Below are positions 56,769-64,000 of a stretch of DNA of 64,000 bases, piece after piece (the stretch's first letter is position 1; every line of letters begins with the position of its first letter). The DNA is taken from the NCBI GenBank assembly GCA_948099385.1, contig CANUEZ040000013.1, positions 496,001 through 560,000 on the forward strand, read 5' to 3'. Under the pieces are notes generated by a model. It was not told where the DNA came from. It saw only the letters and a program-made list of their open reading frames with translations, and searched no databases. This DNA is from Fasciola hepatica. Its lineage: Eukaryota; Platyhelminthes; Trematoda; Plagiorchiida; Fasciolidae. The position numbers and the translations under genes are program-made.

Positions 56769-57133
56769 TGACCTCGATCGCTCTGACGAAATGAATATTT
56801 TCCGTAAATCATTTTGGATTTATTTCCTCTATGATATTTTTTGACACTTGGTTTAAACTGCAATGGTTTTCTTCGGTTGTGTACGGTCTACTAAGATGAC
56901 CTTATAGAGGTTCTCGCAGACCACGCCTTTGACACCATTTTGCTTTTCGCCGATTACACGCATGCAGCTCATTTCTTGCTTGGTCGTCGCCACCGTTTGT
57001 GCCACGATATATAGAATACACAATCGCATCTGATTACAGACGCGAGTCTTCTCCGTTCATTCGGCTGAGGGGATTTCGTTCGCAGTTAGTTTCGAGATCC
57101 GTTCCTCAGCCGCCAGCTGAAAGCCTTCCCTAT
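56769..57133 (+). repeat. 5' LTR of the CsRn1-like gypsy element
   Basis: It begins TGACCTCGAT and aligns over its length with 61137-61529. It ends just before TGGCGAGCCCG, a primer-binding-like TGG start. Confidence 0.8.
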
Positions 57134-57159
57134 TGGCGAGCCCGTTTCCACTTGGATAA

Positions 57160-58400
57160 TTCGCCAATCCGGTGAGTCTGATTTTCACTGTTGTACTTCC
57201 TCTTTTCGTTGCACGATATGTAATTTTGACGATGTATTATCGCAGCTGAAACATTTCTGAAGATAAGACACGGTCCATCACAGACCCCACATTATCTCCG
57301 TTACATTAAAGCCAGTGGCGTTTATCCCTCAGTCCAAAGGTGTGGTTTATAGCCTCAGAACTACAGTTTGAGGACCCTAGGCCAAAGCCAAAGGGTTTCA
57401 GGTGCCTTAGAGGCCATCGCTGGGGATCTTATCGCCTTGATAAGGGACTTCGTTTCGAATCCTCCAAGGAGCAGCTGTACGAAAGGCTTGAGAAGGCTAT
57501 TCTTTAGCATTTCCTACCTTCCCAGGAGGAATGCTTGTGTCAGCTACTGGCACGGCACCCCATCGGTGACATGAAACCCAGCCGCCACCTAGTCCACTTC
57601 CTGTACCTGGAAGGGCCACCGTTAAGGACTCAGAAGTAGTTAAAGGACTGTGATTAGATTTGTTACTTTTTCACGTTCAGACCGCCGTCATTGTTGTCCT
57701 TGAGGATTCCCACCTGGCACGAGCAGCCTCCGTGGCTGTCGCTCGTGCCGGTAATGGGATTCACCCGCTCATCGCTACGACATCGCATAACCATCAGGGT
57801 GCTGACCTGGAAGAATCGCCCGAGAAGCCTCGGCACTCTCGATCCGTCTACCGTCGACTGTCCTTTAAAAACAGAGTGATCGTGCCTACCCTCAATTATA
57901 GCCCATGCAAGCAACGGGATTGACGGGGGCCCTCCACTGCCCACGTCTGACGTAAATCCACCTCACACATATTCACCGAATCAGAAAAGCCTACCAGCGG
58001 CCTTTTGTTGGTTCCACCGGGTTTTCGCAGCAGCCACTCATAGATACAGACAGCCGTGTTCATACGTTGCTGGAAATGCCACTACTGGCGAGTAAAAGCA
58101 GCCGTATCCGCCGGAAATGCACGATTCATGTGCCAAAGCTAGGTCCCCATTTGATACAGTCTTTCCCGTCAGTAAAGATAAACCACGTGCTTCTCTGCTT
58201 CGGCTGTCTGTGGCGAATGGCTCATCTATTTCTACCTACGGCAAGAGACAGCTTGCGGTCAACCTGGGACCAGGAGGATGGTATCTGTAGGCATTCTTAC
58301 AGGCATATTGGGAATTGATTTTCTGCAGCACTATGAATTACTTATTGATTCACGTGGGCTGTAGCTCGATCGATCGATCCTTCGTGGGACATTAAATTTC
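57160..58400 (+). pseudogene. CsRn1-like gag and protease region
   Basis: Broken frames. Around 57990-58080 they give FCWFHRVFAAATHRYRQP and CSYVAGN, resembling the unusual CHCC zinc finger of CsRn1-type gag. Around 58180-58330 they give LRLSVANGSSISTYGKRQL and GNDFLQHYELLIDSRG, matching the C-terminal flap region of the protease. The DTG active site was not found. Frameshifts and stops occur throughout. Confidence 0.55.
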
Positions 58401-59100
58401 CGGGTCCCTGACTCGAACAAATGAACGTCGAACTACAGGTTTGCGTCCCAACATTCCCGACGACTTTCAGTCTTTATTCGTCGAAACCATTTAAGGAGCC
58501 AGATGCAGTGACCGATCGTGTGGCAAACCACATTGTTACTAACGGACCACCAGTCACGGAACGACCTCGCCGACTGGCATCGGACAAACTGGCTTTCGGC
58601 AAACGTGTTTGACACTACTTCGTCCTGCTCACAGAAAATGGGCCTTATCTTTACACACGGTTCTCAAAAAAGACGGCTCAGTGATGCTGAAAGAGTACCG
58701 TTTTCAGAGATTAAAACAACATTGGTGCAGACCACGCTCCAATGCACCCAGTTCCGTCCGCCACGCTAAGCACAGCAGTGGGTGCATCTGACTTGGCGGT
58801 CAGTGTGGTCCTACCACAGTTTGTTTCTGGGATTTGGCAACCACCAGAATTTTTCTCTCGACACCTCAGTCCCACGGAAGCGAAATACAGTGCTTTCGGT
58901 TGAGAACTGCTGGCTGTACATAATTCCGTCAAACATCTCCGACACGCAGTCGAGGGTCGATATTTTATCCTCTTCACCGATTACAAGCTTCTGACTTGTG
59001 CACTACACATTGTCTGAGCGTTACACTCCACGAACAGTCAGACATCTGTACCACATTTCTTAGTTCACAACTGACCTAGGACACGGTAAAGATGAGTCGA
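58400..59100 (+). pseudogene. CsRn1-like reverse transcriptase start joined to RNase H
   Basis: VANHIVTNGPPVTERPRRLA and DKLAFGKRVF (58500-58615) are the N-terminal reverse transcriptase motif. The next recognisable sequence is already the RNase H boundary (AERVPFSEIKTTLVQTTL, 58690-58745), followed by GASDLAVSVVLPQFVSG, FFSRHLSPTEAKYSAFG, HAVEGRYFILFTDYKLLTC. The whole palm and thumb, about 200 residues, is absent between 58615 and 58690. Confidence 0.75.
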
Positions 59101-59149
59101 ACTGCGTTGCAGGTGCTTCGTCGCGTATTCCGCTAAATGCTATTAAATC

Positions 59150-60350
59150 TCTTTAGACATTCCTGCCATGGCTGCAGCACAGGTACGAGATAATGTCGTG
59201 TATGGAAGCCGTCCAGTCATTGTCGCTACAGTGTCAGCCCGTACCACTGGCCACTAGTGCACGTACTATGCGAAATGTCTACTAGTCTAACTCGACCACT
59301 CGTACCCTCTTCATATCGGCATCCCGTGTTCAACGCCTCGCATGGACTTTCACATCCAGGCATCGTAGCCAGTCCCCGACTAGTAGCTGCACGATACGTT
59401 TGATCACCCATGAATAAAGATGTTCGTATGTGGGCAAAACAATGTTTACAATGTCACCGATCTAAAGTGTATAGGAACGTAGCTTCGCATATCGGTACTT
59501 CTACTGCGCCTGATGCACGCTTTGATCATATCCACGTAGATATTGTGAGTCCATCAACCCAATCACACGGGTAAACCGATCAATGAACGTGCATCGATAG
59601 ATTTACGAGGTGGCCCAAAACTATTCCCATTTATGTCGTCACGACCGAATCGGTGGCTCGACATATGATAGAACGATGGATAGTTCCATATGGCTGTCCT
59701 TCTACAATTACTACCGATCGAGGACAACAATTTGAGTCCGACCTATTCTTTTCGTTAATTTACATCCTGGGTACGGAACGCATTCGCACAACCGTGCACC
59801 ATCCGACATCGAACGATTCGGTCGAACGTTTTCGTCACCAACTCAAAGTAAACGAGAGCCCCGATTGGTATAAAACGTTACCACTAGTTCTGCTTGGTAT
59901 CAGGACTTATTTAAGGACAGATATGCAATGTTCTGCCACATTACAACTGCCTGGGGAATTATTTACGTCACGGAATACAGATTCACTTACCGTACAGACG
60001 TACGCTCATCGTTTGTCTACGTACATCCAAAATCATGCACCAATACAGACCGAATGCAGAGACGACAGGTTTATGTTCCGACCGAACTCGAAACCCTGAT
60101 TCGGTGCACAAACCATTACAACGGCCTTACAGAGGTCCATTTCACGTGATTTCTCGTCACAATAAGACCTTTGAGGTTGGTCAACACGGCCGCGTTGATA
60201 CTGTTAGCATCGATCGTCTCAAAGCCGCGTACGTTAATGAAGGCGCATTTCCCACCAGCATAAGACTGGATGCTAACCTGGCACGGCCCGTTGACGACAC
60301 TTCCGTGCCACGTCAGTGTTGCCTGCTGCAACTTCGAGTGAGGCCATAGC
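59150..60350 (+). pseudogene. CsRn1-like integrase and C-terminal tail
   Basis: HGLSHPGIVASPRLVAARYV and WAKQCLQCHRSKVYRNVAS (59330-59480) form the HHCC zinc domain. DHIHVDIVSP (59525), TITTDRGQQFESDLFF (59710) and NDSVERFRHQLK (59810) carry the catalytic D, D and E. An open frame of 148 codons spans 59653-60099. A DDE triad this intact suggests recent age. A serine-rich tail with two imperfect repeats (60350-60480) follows. Confidence 0.85.
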
Positions 60351-60489
60351 TTCACGTTCAAGACAGCTACCAGTCCGTACTGCTACGGCTTCCAATGAGG
60401 TTGTCGTCTCACGTTCAAGTCCGCAGCCCGTTGCCTCTGCTACGTCCTCGAATGAGAATACCACCTTACGTTCAAGTTAGCAGAGCACG

Positions 60490-61117
60490 CCCACAAACCA
60501 GTCCGCAAACAAGGTTCCCGTCTCACTTTCCGGTCAGATCGTTTGCCAAGCAGGTTTTCGCGACTAGATAAAACACAATCCTTACCATTGCATTTCGCTG
60601 TAATAACTTTCGTGGTTATCGCTTCGACACAATTTAACATGCACCACCAGTTATTACTGTGTATTCGTAACGAACATTGCGGTTGCCACACCGGTTTTCC
60701 GTCTATTGCTTATTTCATAAAACCTCGTCATATGGGACACTTCGCTAGTCCACGAAATTCGGAGGGTCCTAGCACCAATGTTCACAATCTGGTTTGACCC
60801 GATCGCTGTCCTTTTTTGTCACTGGCCAACCGATTTGGCTTCCGCATATCATTTTGGTTTACGGGTACCCGATGTTGGACGTTACTGATGTGGAATACCT
60901 GGATAACGACTCACGCAACTCATGACACTGGCAACGAATCGGGTTTACGCTTGGTCAACATCCGGTTCGTGCATACCACTAATGTTGCCCTTCAGCATCC
61001 TACAGTCCAGCCACACTTACGTATTTTGCACGGATTAACACGCACGAATATCGTATTTATGCACTTACCACTCCCCCCTCCCCCCAACATTTTTCGAGAG
61101 CATTTCACGCGTTCCAG
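60490..61117. other. CsRn1-like 3' internal region without gene
   Basis: Between the pol end and the polypurine tract. Short frames only. A C-rich run is at 61070-61085. Confidence 0.4.
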
Positions 61118-61136
61118 CAGGGGAGGGGCACCGTAG

Positions 61137-61529
61137 TGACCTCGATAATTCTGAGAAAATGAGCATTTCCCGGACATCACTGTATTTATTTTCTCTACGA
61201 TCTTTTCTGACGCTTGGTTTCGACTGCACTGTTTTTATTCGGTTGTGTGCGTTTAACCGAACTGACCTTCGCGAGGTCTCCACCGGCCCAGCCTTTGACA
61301 CGCTCGCGATTTTCGCCGATTGTACGCGCGGCTCGATTCTTGCTTCACCGCTGCCACCGTTTGCTTCCCACATATTTCTCTCATCGGTACTATTTCGGTG
61401 CCACGATAAATAGAATAAGCAATCGCATCTGTCTACGGACACGAGTCTTCTCTTTTCATTGGTCGAGGAGAATCCGCTGTAAGACCTGACAAAAGACATT
61501 CCCAAGCCGCCAGCTGAACGCCTTCTATA
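61137..61529 (+). repeat. 3' LTR of the CsRn1-like gypsy element
   Basis: It begins TGACCTCGATAATTC directly after a polypurine tract and matches 56769-57133 and the solo LTRs at 1161-1571 and 21521-21931. Confidence 0.8.
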
Positions 61530-62040
61530 ACCAGCACGTCCGTTGGACGCACGCTTCGGGGCAGCTGCGAAAGATCCCGGCACACTTCATGCTTGGTATC
61601 AGAGAAATTGCAATCAGTGGGCGCGTACACAGACACGACCATCAAGCATCGACGCATCGGTCCATTGCCACGCACAGAACCATCCAACCGAACTGCTGAC
61701 TGCAATCCAGTCTAGTAGCGCACGCCCAGCTCTCTTAATTAAAGCGATCTCGACGCGAGGCTGACCACAAGCACCAGATCACCCGACAAGCGAAGATCAA
61801 AGTGAGAGACGGAGTTTGTGCCTGGGGTCAAGAGTTATCACACAAGTGAGGTCCTGCACGCGCCTTTCGGAGCTCCAACAAACATCCATTTTCAGAGGTC
61901 TAGCGAGAGCGGTGTGCGGACATTGAATGCAGCCAAAGGAGGGGACGTGCAGGCCTAATAAGTATGTTTGACTTATATCCAATCCCTGAACCACCGCTTC
62001 ATTCACAGCCGCAATAACCCGTGGTGTGTGGCATAGATTT
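61530..62040 (-). pseudogene. RTE-type endonuclease fragment D
   Basis: Minus-strand frames give LARPLKMDVCWSSERRVQD (N-terminal CCVSETR-like block), IALIKRAGRALLDWI and CLMVVSVYAPTDCNF, VCRDLSQLPRSVRPTDVLVI, the middle of an RTE endonuclease. The next motif (GDFNA) is cut off at about 61530 by the 3' LTR of the CsRn1-like element, so that element probably inserted here. The other half was not found at 56768. Confidence 0.75.
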
Positions 62041-62315
62041 TAAATTAAAGGGAAGAGAGACCTGACTGTCGACCCTCTCTTGACTTATCTTCGCTGGTTC
62101 TTTGTCATCGATCCACTTCTCGGATAGGCGAGCTGTATGGAAACGTTATTCACAATCTAACCGTCGTTTCAGTGTGCATTTGGGACGCCCACCGACGCGC
62201 ATGTGCAACTTAGTGTCGGACTGGAGTCAACAAAAGCGTCCCAGTACGATCGGTAGTCTTGTATACAACCTCGCCATTCGTATTTTAAATCAGTGCATTC
62301 AATCTGGGTCCCTTG

Positions 62316-62960
62316 CTAACACGGACGCCACGTAGCATACCGGTGATGAGAGCGTCTGAGTTTCGAACTGGTTAGGAACAGGCGACGGTCAGAGCACAGA
62401 GACAAAACCCATTCCTCGCGGTCTGAACGACAGGGATCTAGCCCAAATGGACCTAAGTGTGTCGCGTTCGATGATGGCGGACCTACTCTCGAACTCATAT
62501 CTCTTGCCAAAAACACGACATCAACCAGGTTTGAGTCGAGCAGCTTTTGGTAAAAATGATCTAGGCTGTGATCGATGGTTGCATACGCCGAAACGATAAG
62601 CAAATTGCATCTACGGAGACGCCGACTGCTCGGTGTGTACGGACGTCTAAGTCTCACTGCGCAGAGCCAATTACTCATGGAGACTCAGTCTAACAGCGCG
62701 GATTTAGCCCCTTCGGTAAGAGCGACACCAACCCCAGAAATTGCAATCTGAGGGTCCTCAGATAAGCGTAAGTGAAACTTAACAGAAGGATTACAAGGGG
62801 GCGTAAATCGGATGATGGAACTGGAGTCCTAAATGCGAGTCTATTGAACGCAACACACATCGTTGGCAAGGGTTTCAAGCGTGCCAGCAAGGTATGCCTG
62901 TAGTTCTATGCGCATCGGGGTTCGCAATTCAACGTGGATAGCTTGAGCGAGCGTCGAGGA
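62316..62960 (-). pseudogene. RTE-type endonuclease fragment E
   Basis: Minus-strand frames encode LAGTLETLANDVCCVQ, SNWLCAVRLRRPYT, NLLIVSAYATIDHSLDHFY, VDVVFLARDMSSRVGPPSSN (GDMNAQVG equivalent, altered), VLSLCSDRRLFLTSSKLRRS and YATWRP. Order and spacing match an RTE endonuclease N-terminal two-thirds. It ends at the same relative place as an RTE break and is not continuous with fragment D. Confidence 0.75.
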
Positions 62961-64000
62961 CAAAAGAGAACAACAGCCACTCACAGCGGGCTCGGTGGGA
63001 CTTGGAAGTTGGTCGAGCAAGAAACAGAGTACATGACCAGGAAAGCCACCAGAGACACTTAAGCTGGTACGTTCGCCCGGAGTTTCCGTTGGAAATGAAA
63101 AAAAAACACGAGAAAAGAGAAAGCGAGGAACTGGGAGAGCGAGTTTTGTGTACGAAGGGAGAGCGCAGTCTAACGTGTGAGAAACATCCTTGCGCGCGAT
63201 CAATCATAAAATAATCTGTCACAGGGCAAATGCGTCGTGGGCTGGTACTACTCCGCTGCCCGATTCACAGTTGATCCTTTTGTTCGATCTTTCTAGCCTT
63301 TGTGCAGCAAAACGTTGTTCGAGGCAACAGTATTCGTCCAGACGCGCCCGTGGCCAACTATTTGGTTCAATCGTCTCTTCTTGGAAACCTTGTAGGGTAA
63401 ACAGAACACAAGAAGGAGCTATGACCATACTTAGTGGAAGATCGCATTCGCCAAGTCGCAGTGCTGTCTACAGGCTTGTGGCGTTTTAGATTGGAGAACG
63501 CTAGCCAACGGAAAAAATCCACCACACCCTAGAGCACCCCACTGATCGTCCGCGGTAGCTTATTTACAGAGTCTATTTCATCCACGGTTAATCGCTTGCT
63601 AAGACCAATTCTTGACAGACAACGTATAAGAGCGCACAAACCTGAGGGGCATTCATGTAATCTGGACCAGTGATCGAACGCATACCATCAAACTGCCCAG
63701 CTCGGGGAAGAAACCAACGCGAATCTGCCAAATCCAAGCCGTGCCCAGATTTCAGTTCGCAAACAAAACAAACTTTATTATGACCGACTGAACACTATCA
63801 TATACGATTATCGGATTTCGATGAGCGCGAGAAAGCTCATTTTGAGGACTGTAAGTGACTGGAAGAGGAAACTATGTTGCCATGATGCATCTGCTGAGCT
63901 TCATCTACTATTCGAACGTTAATCGATAGGACTTTTGTCACAGCTTAAGTACGGTCACATGAACCAATCATAAAGCGCAAGTTAGTTTATTAAAATTTTG
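62961..64000. other. No assigned feature
   Basis: Only short frames to the window end. Confidence 0.4.

Larger units (their letters stand above)
56769..61529 (+). mobile_element. CsRn1-like Ty3/gypsy retrotransposon with both LTRs
   Basis: LTRs at 56769-57133 and 61137-61529 bound about 4 kb of internal sequence: gag remnants, a zinc-knuckle-like CWFH motif, protease region, reverse transcriptase N-terminus, RNase H, and integrase with complete catalytic triad. A purine-rich tract (GCAGGGGAGGGGCA, 61118-61131) precedes the 3' LTR as expected for plus-strand priming. The reverse transcriptase palm is deleted. Confidence 0.85.

Noticed and set aside
1..64000. CRISPR array, bacterial operon or phage features
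   Set aside because: Everything readable is eukaryotic transposon or ciliary gene sequence; no short regularly spaced repeats were seen.

Overview
This is a eukaryotic, repeat-rich stretch of DNA, most likely from a trematode flatworm (fluke). The inference rests on four things: Ty3/gypsy elements of the kind first described from liver flukes (CsRn1-like) beside other gypsy lineages; several RTE-type and Jockey/CR1-type LINEs; Penelope-like elements (PLEs); and a tRNA-headed SINE carrying a hammerhead ribozyme very close to the schistosome SINE ribozyme. The moderate GC content and one recognisable host gene in 64 kb suggest a large, transposon-bloated fluke genome. No database was consulted, so the species is not fixed.

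Layout. 1-2522: gypsy family 1, copy A (minus strand), carrying an embedded foreign LTR, a 138-bp retroposon and a PLE fragment. 2523-9559: nothing assigned. 9560-13000: a mariner/IS630-type transposase gene split by a PLE whose reverse transcriptase and endonuclease halves lie in opposite orientations. 16040-16985: a decayed Tnp2-like transposase. 17932-21310: gypsy family 2 (plus strand), interrupted by an internally deleted gypsy-1 copy. 21311-28620: gypsy-1 copy B (plus strand), interrupted by the same LTR, a PLE and, at about 24175-27160, a stack that includes a 2.4-kb long-terminal-inverted-repeat element. 30972-31540: hammerhead SINE with a 12-bp target duplication. 33778-35114: a gypsy-1 LTR and a LINE fragment. 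35541-36724: a near-perfect PLE palindrome. 37494-38570 (minus): the one intact host gene, a single-exon DRC9/IQCG-like ciliary protein. 39983-41108: another PLE with inverted 3' ends. 41232-52500: mostly minus-strand LINEs (one Jockey/CR1-like, three RTE) and a BEL/Pao fragment. 52876-54690: a plus-strand LINE. 56769-61529: a CsRn1-like gypsy element with both LTRs but most of its reverse transcriptase deleted. 61530-62960: RTE endonuclease fragments.

Apart from the IQCG-like gene, every recognisable coding region belongs to a mobile element and is broken by frameshifts, stops or nesting. The order of events can be partly read from the nesting: a PLE inside mariner, deleted gypsy-1 inside gypsy-2, an LTR and a PLE inside gypsy-1, and a further insertion inside the arm of the long-TIR element. 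The most unusual signals are the repeated head-to-head (3' ends outward) architecture of the PLE loci, one with an 11-bp target duplication around the whole palindrome, and hammerhead-type motifs in both the SINE and the PLE 3' regions.
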